Of a stretch of 53,505 nucleotides of DNA, positions 9,900 to 18,881 are shown in pieces. The DNA comes from Planctomycetaceae bacterium (GTDB lineage Bacteria; Planctomycetota; Planctomycetia; Planctomycetales; Planctomycetaceae). The first letter of the stretch is position 1. Every line of letters starts with the position of its first letter. The stretch spans positions 1 to 53,505 of the forward strand of contig JAJDEJ010000340.1 of NCBI GenBank assembly GCA_029259815.1, in the 5' to 3' direction. The notes beneath the pieces were generated by a model. The model searched no databases. It had not been told where the DNA came from and saw only the letters and a program-made list of their open reading frames with translations. The position numbers and the translations under genes were made by a program.

Positions 9900-11843
9900 A
9901 TGACACCTGAGACTGACCTCGACCTGCACGATGTCTCGCTCGACGTCGGTACTCCCGACGTGCCCGTCACGGGGATGAACGGGGCACTGCGACGTCTTCC
10001 CAAACTTGATACAAGCAATCTCGGCCTCTCGTTGCGACCGGGGTTCGTCCCGACATGGAAGCCGTATTGGCCCAAGCCGAAGACGGTCGCTCTGACCTTT
10101 CCCGAAGGCATTGAGTTCCTGCCTCCGAAGAAGGAACCGGATGACAAGAGGGAGTTGAAGTCGATCGCCGCGCCCGTCGCCAAGTCGGGCGACGGTGCCG
10201 CCAAGGCGAAGAAGCCGACGCGGATCAAGCCCCCGTCCGATGCACTCTCGCTCCAGGATCGATTGTTCTACGTGCTGCAGCCGCCGCTCGAATCGTGGTT
10301 ACGCGGGCAGGAACTCATCATGCCCTTCGAGCCTTTCCCCTACCAGTACGAAGGCATCGCCTGGATTTTCTCTCAGAAGTGCGCTCTGCTCGCCGACGAA
10401 ATGGGACTTGGCAAGACGATGCAGACCATCACGGCATTACGACTCCTGCTGAGAGCCGGGCAGACGCGACGCATCCTGCTCGTCTGTCCCAAACCGCTCA
10501 TCCCCAACTGGCAGCGCGAGTTCAAACTCTGGGCCGAGGAACTACCGGTCACGACCATTGAAGGCAACAGCTCCCGCCGCCGCGCCATCTGGCAGATTCC
10601 GGGATCGATCATCCTGCTGGCCAACTACGAACTCGTCGTGCGCGACTTCGCAGAGATGGAGGCGGAAGTCGGACGGCAGAACGCGGAATGTGGAATCAGT
10701 GAGTCACGTGATGGGCTGGGCCGCGTTGTCAAACGTGGACAGAAGACAAAGGAACGCCAAGCGAATCTGAGATCTCAAATTTCAGATCAAATCTCCGATC
10801 TTCCGCAGTTCGATCTCGTGGTCCTTGACGAGGCACAACGCATCAAAAATCGGGAGTCGACGACGGCACAGATGATCCGCACCATCCCCCGCAAACGCAG
10901 CCTGTGTTTGACCGGGACGCCGATCGAGAACCGACCGGAAGAACTCTCGTCATTGTTCGAGTTCATGGGCGTCATTCCGCCGGCAGGGAATCCGGACATC
11001 CGACAGCTCTCTCGCTTGAGCAAGGATTACATTCTCCGTCGGACCAAGGATCTGGTTGCAACCGACCTGCCTCCTCGACTTGATCGTGACGAGATCATTG
11101 AGCTCACGTCGGCTCAGAGAATTGCTTATGAGCAGGCCGAGAAAGATGGCGTGATGCATCTCAACGAGATGGGCGATCAGATTTCGATCCAGAACGTCTT
11201 CGAGTTGGTGCTGCGGCTCAAGCAGATCTCCAATGCCGACCCACTGACGGGCGAGTCCGCAAAGTGTGATCGCCTCGTCGCTGACATGGAGGAGATCGCT
11301 GCATCGGGGGGCAAAGCCATTCTGTTCAGTCAGTGGACCAAGACAATCGACTGGCTCGCCGAGAAGACGAAAGACTACGGTTGTCTCGTCTATCACGGCG
11401 GCGTCCCCACCAAAAAGCGCGAGCCGATCCTCGACAAGTTCAAGCACGATCCGGACAGTCATCTGCTCCTCATGAGTTATGGCACCGGTGCGGTCGGCCT
11501 CAACCTGCAATTCGCCGGGTACGTCTTTCTCTACGACCGCTGGTGGAACCCGGCAGTCGAAGATCAGGCGATCAACCGCGCTCACCGCATCGGTGCAACC
11601 CAAGCCCAGATTATCGTCAGCAGGTTCATCTGCAAGGACACGATCGAAGAACGCATCGACCTCGTCCTCCGTCAAAAGCGCGAACTCTTCGAACGTGTCC
11701 TCGGCGACGGCGACAACGAGAACGCATCACTCAGCCTCAGCGCCAGTGAAATCTTCGGCCTGTTCGACCTCAAAGCCCGAACCCAAAAGGGGGACGCGAA
11801 ATCGATCGGACCTACTGTCCCTGAAGAAAATGCAGCGGCATAG
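9900..11843 (+). CDS. SNF2-family DEAD/DEAH-box helicase-like ATPase
   Basis: The protein is 647 residues from the ATG at 9900, chosen because GAAGAG ends 6 nt upstream; an ATG at 9894 is the alternative. The frame opens earlier at 9756 but crosses a palindromic repeat. Superfamily 2 motifs are in order: [12 protein letters not shown] (motif I), [15 protein letters not shown] (Ia), [12 protein letters not shown] (II), LTGTPIENR (III), then helicase C with [16 protein letters not shown] and the SNF2 signature [20 protein letters not shown]. Such ATPases translocate on double-stranded DNA and remodel bound proteins. The N-terminal about 130 residues are unassigned. Between motifs Ia and II is an unusual charged insertion (about residues 259-300) that looks like repeat-derived DNA read as protein. 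Confidence 0.92.
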   Translation: MTPETDLDLHDVSLDVGTPDVPVTGMNGALRRLPKLDTSNLGLSLRPGFVPTWKPYWPKPKTVALTFPEGIEFLPPKKEPDDKRELKSIAAPVAKSGDGAAKAKKPTRIKPPSDALSLQDRLFYVLQPPLESWLRGQELIMPFEPFPYQYEGIAWIFSQKCALLADEMGLGKTMQTITALRLLLRAGQTRRILLVCPKPLIPNWQREFKLWAEELPVTTIEGNSSRRRAIWQIPGSIILLANYELVVRDFAEMEAEVGRQNAECGISESRDGLGRVVKRGQKTKERQANLRSQISDQISDLPQFDLVVLDEAQRIKNRESTTAQMIRTIPRKRSLCLTGTPIENRPEELSSLFEFMGVIPPAGNPDIRQLSRLSKDYILRRTKDLVATDLPPRLDRDEIIELTSAQRIAYEQAEKDGVMHLNEMGDQISIQNVFELVLRLKQISNADPLTGESAKCDRLVADMEEIAASGGKAILFSQWTKTIDWLAEKTKDYGCLVYHGGVPTKKREPILDKFKHDPDSHLLLMSYGTGAVGLNLQFAGYVFLYDRWWNPAVEDQAINRAHRIGATQAQIIVSRFICKDTIEERIDLVLRQKRELFERVLGDGDNENASLSLSASEIFGLFDLKARTQKGDAKSIGPTVPEENAAA

Positions 11844-11896
11844 GCCCTTCCGAAGCGTGATTAGCGGTGTAGAATACGTAAAAGGGGATTGTTGCC

Positions 11897-12988
11897 ATGA
11901 TCACGCGTCTCAAAATCGATCAGTTTCGGAAATTCGCCGACTATCACGTCAGCGATCTTCGACCAGTCAACCTGCTGGTTGGTGAGAATGGTTCTGGGAA
12001 AACCACGATTCTGGAAGCGGTCCATTTTCTTCGGTCACCCAATCCTTGCGCGGTGCTTACCAATCAGGCATGGCATCGGGGCGAGGTCGTCGCTGAACGT
12101 AAGTCTCGTAGCGATAGTGACACCTACAGCCAAGCAACGATTGAGCATTACTTTACGGATCATGCACTCAGGTTCAATTCGAAGATCGCAGCTTCGTATG
12201 TTGACGGAGATAGCAATGAGACCACACGATTCCTGCAGGTCTTGAGTGTGGACGAGGTGCGGCAACTCGTAGAAGAAGCAGAGTACGGTGGCCGCATCAC
12301 TGATCAAAAAGGTGTCTCACACTCGGTCGTCGATGAATTCACGATCGGAAGGGGGGGGATCCCTTCTTCCATCAGAAGCGGTCGATTTGCTTGGGGTGAG
12401 AATCCCGGTGAGAGGTTCCGTGTTGGTTTTCAGGCAGGAGACATTGAATCAATCGAACTTCGAGGACTTTGGGATCTTCTGAATCAGGAACGCCGTGAAG
12501 ATTCCGTTTACAAGCTTCTGAGAGAGGTGCTCGATCCAAACATCGAAGACATATTCTTCGAAGCTGGGCATAGCTTCGTAGGAAATGGAAGGAATGGTGC
12601 CTTGGTAGGATACACCAATAAGGACCATCGCGTGCCAATCGGAAGTCTCGGTAATGGGGTCTTTCAATTACTCTGCCTTGCCGTGAAACTTCAGTGGGCC
12701 GCAGGCGGAATCGCACTGTTTGATGAGATTGGAACGGGACTGCACTGGTCTGTAATGGGCGAAATGTGGCGTCTCATCATCGAGTCTGCCCGTCAGAACA
12801 AGACACAAGTCTTCGCCACGACCCATAGCCACGATTGCTTGAAGGGATTGGCGTGGGTATGCGAAAACTATGAACACTTGGGGCAATTCGTATCGGTGCA
12901 GTCGATCAAGCCTGAGTTAGATGAGGCAGTTTCAATGCCCGGAGAAAGGCTCCCATTCGCGCTCGATCAAGAGATTGAGGTTCGCTGA
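11897..12988 (+). CDS. ABC-type AAA ATPase (OLD/RecF-like), partner of a TOPRIM protein
   Basis: The 363-residue protein starts MITRLKIDQFRKF, the usual beginning of OLD/SMC-like ATPases. Walker A GENGSGKT is at residues 29-36. A degenerate signature (PIGSLGNGVFQLL) precedes Walker B GIALFDEIGTGLHWSVM and the H-loop VFATTHSHD. The middle region (about 70-220) is variable. An AGGGG ribosome-binding site precedes the ATG. The stop TGA overlaps the next start in TGATG, so the two products are probably made together. Split pairs of this ATPase with a TOPRIM nuclease include anti-phage systems such as PARIS (AriA/AriB) and AbiL, but this ATPase-DUF3226 pairing is my inference and defence is not shown. 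DNA here appears more AT-rich than its neighbours. Confidence 0.85.
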   Translation: MITRLKIDQFRKFADYHVSDLRPVNLLVGENGSGKTTILEAVHFLRSPNPCAVLTNQAWHRGEVVAERKSRSDSDTYSQATIEHYFTDHALRFNSKIAASYVDGDSNETTRFLQVLSVDEVRQLVEEAEYGGRITDQKGVSHSVVDEFTIGRGGIPSSIRSGRFAWGENPGERFRVGFQAGDIESIELRGLWDLLNQERREDSVYKLLREVLDPNIEDIFFEAGHSFVGNGRNGALVGYTNKDHRVPIGSLGNGVFQLLCLAVKLQWAAGGIALFDEIGTGLHWSVMGEMWRLIIESARQNKTQVFATTHSHDCLKGLAWVCENYEHLGQFVSVQSIKPELDEAVSMPGERLPFALDQEIEVR

Positions 12989-13641
12989 TGCCGGGCAAGA
13001 TGGATCGCCCGGAAATACGGGTCGAAGGAGAGAACGATCTACATTCGCTAAAACATCTCGTTGGGAAACATGGACTTGACTATGGTGACAAGCCAGCATC
13101 GGTGAGCTACCCAGAGTTTGTGACAACTGGTGGAGTTAATGCGCTCCTTGATGGGATGGTCGATGCGATCAAGCTCAGCACGCCGCATCCAATTGGCTTT
13201 GTGCTTGATGCAGACACCCCAATGGCAAGCCGATGGAATCAAGTCAGCAAGATGCTGATCGAGGTTGGCGTGAGTCCGCCATCGACACCTCCTCTGATCG
13301 GGCTCATTGAGGACGTCCCGAAATTCAAAACTCGTGTTGGTATTTGGCTGATGCCTGACAATCAGCGAGACGGGAAGATCGAAGATTTTCTGCAGATGCT
13401 GATCGCGGAAGATGACTCACTCATTGACCTTGCCAAGGAATCATCTACTGAGGCCAAGTCGAAGGGGGCGACGTTCCCTGACAAAGACCAGCCAAAGGCC
13501 GTTCTCAACACTTGGCTGGCATGGCAAGAGGAACCTGGCGAACCGTACGGACGTGCGGTCGCCAAGCGATATTTCGACCACGATATCGAGTTGGCGACTC
13601 GATTCGTGACTTGGTTCAAGCAACTCTATGGGATCACGTAG
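12988..13641 (+). CDS. DUF3226/TOPRIM-like protein coupled to the ATPase
   Basis: The protein is 217 residues, with its ATG sharing one base with the stop of the ATPase gene. Near the N-terminus the motif IRVEGENDLHSLKHL places a TOPRIM-type Glu (VEGxxD), and GFVLDADTP near residues 70-78 gives the Asp-x-Asp motif. DGKIEDFLQMLI further on recalls the DUF3226 (PF11536) pattern. TOPRIM domains bind Mg2+ and cut or transfer phosphodiester bonds in OLD nucleases, primases and topoisomerases. By analogy with AriB and GajA it may be a nuclease unleashed by its ATPase partner. The C-terminus (WQEEPGEPYGRAVAKRYFDHD) is typical of this group. A housekeeping role cannot be excluded. Confidence 0.75.
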   Translation: MPGKMDRPEIRVEGENDLHSLKHLVGKHGLDYGDKPASVSYPEFVTTGGVNALLDGMVDAIKLSTPHPIGFVLDADTPMASRWNQVSKMLIEVGVSPPSTPPLIGLIEDVPKFKTRVGIWLMPDNQRDGKIEDFLQMLIAEDDSLIDLAKESSTEAKSKGATFPDKDQPKAVLNTWLAWQEEPGEPYGRAVAKRYFDHDIELATRFVTWFKQLYGIT

Positions 13642-13673
13642 GAGTGTGCTCAATTGACTCCGCGTGTGGTCGA

Positions 13674-16418
13674 TCAGTTGCCCTCCGCCTCTTTGAAGTC
13701 CCCGGCGACAGTCAATGCGATCGCGTCGGGGTCGATGTACTTGCGGAGAACCTCGTTCACGTCCTCGACTGACAGGGCGTTGATCTTGTCCTCCAGGTCG
13801 GCGTAGTACTCCATCGTGCGATCGACGAACAGGCTGGAGCGGAGAGTCGAGGCGAGTTTGTTGTCCTCGGAGCGGGTGACCTTCTCTTTTTCCAAGTAGC
13901 CCTGTTTGGCGGCGGCGAGCTCGGATTCAGTGATGCCCTCCTTGAGCAGGCGATCGATCTCCTCGCGAATGGCCGACTCGACTTTGGGCATGTTGTCCGG
14001 ATTGGCGATGGCGTACATGCCGAACGTCGTGCGTTTGTCGATCGGCTGGGCCGTCATGAAGGAGCCGATGCCATAGGACAGTCCCTCCTGTTGGCGGACG
14101 CGGTCTCCCAGCCGAGAGGAGAGTCCGCTGCTGCCGAGGATGAAGTTCCCGATGACGAGGCCCGGGTAATCGGGATCTGTGTCGTTCATGGGAAAGACGG
14201 TGCCGGCGAAGTACGTGGCATTCGGCTTGTCCGGCGTGAGGATCACTTCACGGACATCGGGAACGTCCACGTCTCCCGTGCGAGTGATGCGGGCGTACGG
14301 CTTGGCCGCTGACCAGTCGCTCAGCACGTCTTCGAGCAGAGGACGGATTTCATCGGGGTCAAAGTCACCGACGATGGCAATGTCGCCGTGAGCCCCATTG
14401 AGGTATTCGTCATACAGTTGCTGGACTTGCTCGCGGGTGAGTGACTTCCAGCGTTCGATACTCTCCGGGATCGTGGGGACGTATCGCGGGTCGTCAGAGG
14501 GATAAGGTCCGATCGCTCTGCGGATGAAGTTTTGAGCCAGTGCCGTCGGGTCGGTCTGCTTCTGCTCCAGGTCGGTGACCTGCTTGTTCTGAATGATGTC
14601 GAACTCCTCCTGCGGCAGCGTGGCCTCGCGCAGGATCTGTCTGACGATGTCGAGGGTTTCTGCCAGCGTCTCACTTCTCGCTTCGATCGCCAACGTCACC
14701 TCGCCGATGTCACCCGACGGGGAGAGTTTGACGCGGAGTTGATCGAGCTTGTCAAGGATTTGCTGTCGCGAGAGTTGTTGGGTGCCGCGCGTCATGAGGA
14801 CAGGCAACATCTCGGCGGCGTCGGCGAAACCGGTGAGATTCTCGACATTGCCATATCGCAGTCTGAACGACATGTTGACGGAACCGCCGCGCGTCTTCTT
14901 GGGCAGGAAGGCGACCTTTACACCATTCGAAAGTTCGAAGCGTTCCGTCCGAGAGTCGATGTTGTCAGGGGAGACATCAAACGCCTCGCCGGCCGACAGA
15001 GTCTCGCGACCTTCGTAGTCGCCGATCATCGCGGCCAATTCGGGTGTGGGAGGCACGCTGATGCGTTGTGGTTCTTCGGTCGGCAGGAACAGGCCAACCG
15101 TGCGATTGTTCTGGGTGAGGTATTTTTTCGCCACCTCTTGGACACTCTCGGGCGTCACCTGTTCGAGGCGATCCCGGTACAGGAAGAGCAGACGCCAATC
15201 GCCCTGTGCGGCCCATTCGCTCAGTTGAATGGCGACATTCTTGCTGTTCACGAAGGTCAGTTCCCACTGCTTGAGCCAGTAGGTCTTCGCCCGTTCGACC
15301 TCCTCTTCGGTCACACCGTCCTCGCCGATGCTCTCGGTGACTTCCAGCATGCGCCCCAGGACATCTCGGGGATCGTTGCCGGGAGTGACTTCGGCCAGCA
15401 ATCGCAGAATGCCCGGATCATGGAGGGCGAACGCGGCTCCGGAGACACTCGATGCAAGTTTGGTTTCCACGAGTGCATCATACAGTCGACCTGATGAAGG
15501 GGCAGTGAGGATGCGCTCGAGTGTGTCAACGGACACGTACTCCGGATGCGGGCCAGCCGGGATGTGATACATCACGCCAGCCACAGCCACGTCACCCACG
15601 CGACGCAATCGCACTTCTCGTTCGCCGTCCTGATACGGCTCCTCAGTGTAGGTGTTGGGAAGTTCTCGGTCCGGGGCAGGGATTTTGCCGAATGACTCCT
15701 CAATGTAAGTGAGCGCCTTTTCCAGATCGAAACTGCCGGCAACGACGACCATCGCATTATCCGGCTGATAATATTTGCGATAGAAGGCACGCAAATTCTC
15801 GATCGGCACCCGCTCGATGTCGGCCCGGTTGCCGATCGTCGAGTTGCCGTAGTTATGCCACTGGTAGGCTGCGCTCATCATCTTCTGGAAGAGGATGCTG
15901 GACGGACTGTTCTCGCCTCGCTCGAATTCGTTCCGCACGACCGTCATTTCGGAATTGAGGTCTTCCTGCTTGACGAAGCTGTTGATCATGCGGTCGGCTT
16001 CGAGTTCGATTGCCGCTTTGAGATTCTTGTCACTGGCCGGAACCGTCTCGTAGTAGTTGGTGCGATCGAGCCAGGTTGTACCGTTGAACTCCGCCCCGAG
16101 ATCCTTGAGCGTCTTGGGGACATTCGGATGATCGGGAGTCCCTTTGAACAGCATGTGCTCCAGCAGGTGAGCCATGCCGGTCTCGCCGTATCCCTCGTGG
16201 CGCGATCCGACGAAGACCGTCATGCACACCGTGACCTTGGGCTTCGACGGATCGGGAAACAGCAACACCTTCATGCCGTTGTCGAGTCGATATTCGGTGA
16301 TGCCTTCGACAGATGTAATCATTTCCGGTCCTTCGGCTTGAACGATAGCACCACTCACAAAGCACACTCCCAGGCATGCGGCGATCAGGGCAAGTCGTCC
16401 GGTCATTGTTCGATCCAT
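13674..16418 (-). CDS. Exported M16 family zinc metalloprotease (two M16 units)
   Basis: The protein is 914 residues with a signal peptide (about residues 5-28). The inverted zinc motif HLLEH is at residues 84-88, with the distal Glu supplied by the conserved AIELEADRM block. The FRKYYQPDNAMVVVAGS segment marks the end of the first half. A second M16 half starts near residue 490 (RFELSNGVKVAFL) and lacks HxxEH, as is normal for the non-catalytic half of pitrilysin-type enzymes. It would degrade peptides in the periplasm. Length matches full two-unit family members. It is convergent with the TOPRIM gene (32 bp apart) and lies downstream of the rhomboid gene on the minus strand. Confidence 0.93.
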   Translation of the reverse strand: MDRTMTGRLALIAACLGVCFVSGAIVQAEGPEMITSVEGITEYRLDNGMKVLLFPDPSKPKVTVCMTVFVGSRHEGYGETGMAHLLEHMLFKGTPDHPNVPKTLKDLGAEFNGTTWLDRTNYYETVPASDKNLKAAIELEADRMINSFVKQEDLNSEMTVVRNEFERGENSPSSILFQKMMSAAYQWHNYGNSTIGNRADIERVPIENLRAFYRKYYQPDNAMVVVAGSFDLEKALTYIEESFGKIPAPDRELPNTYTEEPYQDGEREVRLRRVGDVAVAGVMYHIPAGPHPEYVSVDTLERILTAPSSGRLYDALVETKLASSVSGAAFALHDPGILRLLAEVTPGNDPRDVLGRMLEVTESIGEDGVTEEEVERAKTYWLKQWELTFVNSKNVAIQLSEWAAQGDWRLLFLYRDRLEQVTPESVQEVAKKYLTQNNRTVGLFLPTEEPQRISVPPTPELAAMIGDYEGRETLSAGEAFDVSPDNIDSRTERFELSNGVKVAFLPKKTRGGSVNMSFRLRYGNVENLTGFADAAEMLPVLMTRGTQQLSRQQILDKLDQLRVKLSPSGDIGEVTLAIEARSETLAETLDIVRQILREATLPQEEFDIIQNKQVTDLEQKQTDPTALAQNFIRRAIGPYPSDDPRYVPTIPESIERWKSLTREQVQQLYDEYLNGAHGDIAIVGDFDPDEIRPLLEDVLSDWSAAKPYARITRTGDVDVPDVREVILTPDKPNATYFAGTVFPMNDTDPDYPGLVIGNFILGSSGLSSRLGDRVRQQEGLSYGIGSFMTAQPIDKRTTFGMYAIANPDNMPKVESAIREEIDRLLKEGITESELAAAKQGYLEKEKVTRSEDNKLASTLRSSLFVDRTMEYYADLEDKINALSVEDVNEVLRKYIDPDAIALTVAGDFKEAEGN

Positions 16419-16478
16419 TGATTCAGTTGGAGGGATGTTATAGGTGACATGTCGAAATCGGGAACGAGTCTGTTAATC

Positions 16479-17396
16479 TCAGCGAAGCCGTTTCCATGAT
16501 GCTGACACAGCGGCCATCGCCATACCTGCAAATAGCCCGCCGAAGTGAGCACCGTTGGCAATCGGTCCCATGAGATTCGTCGTCGCTGCGAGCACCAGAA
16601 ACGCAAGCATGATGAACACCAGATGTTGCGGCAAGGCCAAGCCGGAATCCGGGTCCATCTGTCCGGTGATCCACAGGTAGCCGAACAAGCCCGCGTCGAC
16701 GCCCGACATGCCGCCAAACGCCGGACCTTTCAAGTACAGCTGAGTCACGTTGCCGACAACCGCCGTCAGCAGGAAGAGCAAGATGATCGTGCGCCGGCCG
16801 CGGACACGCTCAATCATGCCGCCAAACAAGACCAGCCAATACATGTCCAGGATGAGATGCAGCGGGTCAAAGTGCACGAATGCAGGCGTGATGAGTCTCC
16901 AGACCTGGCCCTTTGTCACGCCGGGGAGTTCTCGGTAGTTGGCCGGATACTTGGTGTACTCCCCCTCCCGCGTCATGTCCGGAACCATCGAGATCTGACC
17001 GCCAAAGGCGTCGTACTTGGTCCCGAATTGTGTGCCCAGCGTGACAATCACACTCAGCACGACGAGAGTGAACGTCACAGGAATCTGCGCAATGAGCGGC
17101 TTGTTCCACTGCCGTGTGAGGTCAATCTGCGACTTCTTCACTGCGATGGCTGCTTGCACTTTTTCGTGACGGATCCTGTCCGCCTCAACGACAGCCTTCC
17201 GATATTTCTCCGCCTGCGGATCGGAGCGGAACGTCTCTAACTCCTGCTTTGCCGCTTCGACGCAGTCCTCATCATGAACCCAGATGGTCCACTCGTCACC
17301 CGCCTGGTCAACCTGTGACTGAATGTCCTGCGTCAACAGGTAGTCACCAAAGGTCTCCGCAGCGTCCTTGTCTGAAAGAGTGCCGATCCGTCGCAT
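16479..17396 (-). CDS. Rhomboid family intramembrane serine protease (GlpG-like)
   Basis: The protein is 305 residues. Residues 1-70 resemble the cytoplasmic N-terminal rhomboid domain (WTIWVHDEDCVEAAKQEL), followed by a helical linker. Six membrane segments follow from about residue 102. The catalytic Ser is S231 in GMSGVDAGLFGY and the catalytic His is H284 in NGAHFGGLFAG. The oxyanion region HFDPLHLILDMYWL keeps the second His, but the usual Asn two positions on is Asp here. It would cleave membrane-embedded substrates. The gene lies upstream of the M16 protease on the same strand, 60 bp apart, so a proteolysis-related unit is possible but unproven. Confidence 0.9.
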   Translation of the reverse strand: MRRIGTLSDKDAAETFGDYLLTQDIQSQVDQAGDEWTIWVHDEDCVEAAKQELETFRSDPQAEKYRKAVVEADRIRHEKVQAAIAVKKSQIDLTRQWNKPLIAQIPVTFTLVVLSVIVTLGTQFGTKYDAFGGQISMVPDMTREGEYTKYPANYRELPGVTKGQVWRLITPAFVHFDPLHLILDMYWLVLFGGMIERVRGRRTIILLFLLTAVVGNVTQLYLKGPAFGGMSGVDAGLFGYLWITGQMDPDSGLALPQHLVFIMLAFLVLAATTNLMGPIANGAHFGGLFAGMAMAAVSASWKRLR

Positions 17397-17524
17397 GGAG
17401 TTGAGAGTGGAGTGTCACAAGGTGAAGAGTGAGAAAGAATCCGTTGGCGCAAGCCGTCAGGGTATCGACCGACCACTCGCGGTCACAAGGGTGACCGTTC
17501 GACGGCGGAGCCGTCGGCTGGGGA

Positions 17525-18517
17525 TCATGTGTGCAACTCAACCATGTCCCGGTCGACGAGGATGTGTTCTCGACCGACGGTTTGCCCGTCCTGAGTCGCG
17601 GACCCCCAAATTCTTGCGTGTTTCAGCGACTCGGCAAGGTCTTGATGCACTTTGATTGCGAGGTCCTCCACGGTCGCACCCGTTGGGAGGGTGAACGGAT
17701 CAACATACTCCGCCGGTTTGCCGGGCTTCTTCGTATAGGCTCTGATGACATCGATCGACTCGTAGACTTGGTTCCTCAGCGTTTCCACCGCCTCAGCACG
17801 TGCCAGATCGACGTTGAGGACAGGCAGGTTGATGTCCGGTCGCATTTCCTGGAAGAACGCGATTCGCTCTGCAACGTCGGGATCGTCACCACGGGTGACA
17901 ACCATCAGCGTCTTCACATGCACCGTGGACATGTCGTCCTCGTCGAAGCCCGACCACGTCGACAATCGTGTCTTTCGACTCTCCAGTTGGGCGAGGACGT
18001 CCGCTGTCTGCTCCGGGGCATCGTCGCTGCTGCCGTCAAAACACAGAAGCACCAGATCCGCTGAGCGGACATAGCCCAGGATGTACGGCTCCAGGTGTGA
18101 GTCAGTGACGGGGGGCGTGTCAATCAGCTGGACCTTCACATCTTCCCAGGGCATCATCCCCGGCAGCGGCTCTCGTGTTGTGAAGGGGTAGTCCGCGACC
18201 TCAGGCTCTGCGTTCGTCAGCTCCTTGAGCAAACGGCTCTTGCCCGCGTTCGGTGCCCCCAACAGGATGACAGTGCCGGCTCCCTGGCGTGGGATGCGAA
18301 AGCTGCGCGTGCTCTTGCCGGTCGCCTTCTCCGTCTGCACCTCGGCCCGCGTCTCCTTCAGCCGCGTCTTGAGGTCGGCCTGCAGATGGTCGGTCCCCTT
18401 ATGCTTGGGCATCAGCCGCAGCATCTCCTCCAGACACGCCACCCGCTCCTCAGCCGACTGCGCACGACGGTACGCCTCTTCGGCCTTGTGGTACATCGGA
18501 GTCAGATTGGCAGGCAT
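17525..18517 (-). CDS. OBG/DRG-like GTPase with C-terminal TGS domain
   Basis: The protein is 330 residues from the ATG at 18517 (MPANLTPMYHKAEEAYRR); the longer frame to 18658 overlaps the neighbouring small gene and is not credible. The N-terminal helical hairpin (residues 1-75) is followed by a G domain: G1 LLGAPNAGKSRLL, G2 with PFTTREPLPG, and G3 as VQLIDTPP where DxxG has become DTPP. The C-terminus (EYVDPFTLPTGATVEDLAIK) matches a TGS domain as in DRG and GTP-binding TGS proteins, ending VGREHILVDRDMVELHT. Such proteins bind ribosomes or RNA. The altered G3 Gly suggests changed hydrolysis. Confidence 0.85.
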   Translation of the reverse strand: MPANLTPMYHKAEEAYRRAQSAEERVACLEEMLRLMPKHKGTDHLQADLKTRLKETRAEVQTEKATGKSTRSFRIPRQGAGTVILLGAPNAGKSRLLKELTNAEPEVADYPFTTREPLPGMMPWEDVKVQLIDTPPVTDSHLEPYILGYVRSADLVLLCFDGSSDDAPEQTADVLAQLESRKTRLSTWSGFDEDDMSTVHVKTLMVVTRGDDPDVAERIAFFQEMRPDINLPVLNVDLARAEAVETLRNQVYESIDVIRAYTKKPGKPAEYVDPFTLPTGATVEDLAIKVHQDLAESLKHARIWGSATQDGQTVGREHILVDRDMVELHT

Positions 18518-18563
18518 GGTAGTAAGTTGGAGACTCAGGTCAGGGCACCATACGATAGGTTCC

Positions 18564-18857
18564 CTATCGATGTTCCGCGCCGAGAGTTTCCCATGAATGC
18601 AAGTAACGCTGGAACCACTCTCTCCCCGGTAAGTTCGGATTGGCCCGACCATCGTCAATCCACCAAGGAATCAAAGGTGTGTAAACAGTATGCACGATGT
18701 CATGTGTCCTCGGATCAAGTGCATTTCGAAACAGCAAATAGTGGATGGGGCCCAAGCTCAACGGATAAAGCACCAATGCGAACATCACGAGGATGACGAC
18801 GGTTGGTATTTGTGAGCGACGGTCTTGCTTGTCGGATGGTGATTCTTTTTGGCTCAT
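18564..18857 (-). CDS. Small single-pass membrane protein
   Basis: The protein is 97 residues. A polar N-terminus of about 17 residues is followed by one hydrophobic segment (VVILVMFALVLYPLSLGPIHYLL), then a soluble tail with TVYTPLIPWW and REWFQRYLHSW. I do not recognise a named family, though tails with Tyr-x-Pro-Leu and a Trp-rich end are common in small planctomycete proteins. It lies between the GTPase and the protease-SirB1 gene on the same strand, 24 bp after the latter, so it may be co-transcribed. Confidence 0.65.
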   Translation of the reverse strand: MSQKESPSDKQDRRSQIPTVVILVMFALVLYPLSLGPIHYLLFRNALDPRTHDIVHTVYTPLIPWWIDDGRANPNLPGREWFQRYLHSWETLGAEHR

Positions 18858-18881
18858 ATTCAGACGTACCTGCGGAATGAT

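Noticed and set aside
14532-15494. 320-codon plus-strand frame opposite the M16 protease
   Set aside because: The minus strand carries an unmistakable M16 protease; this is its shadow.
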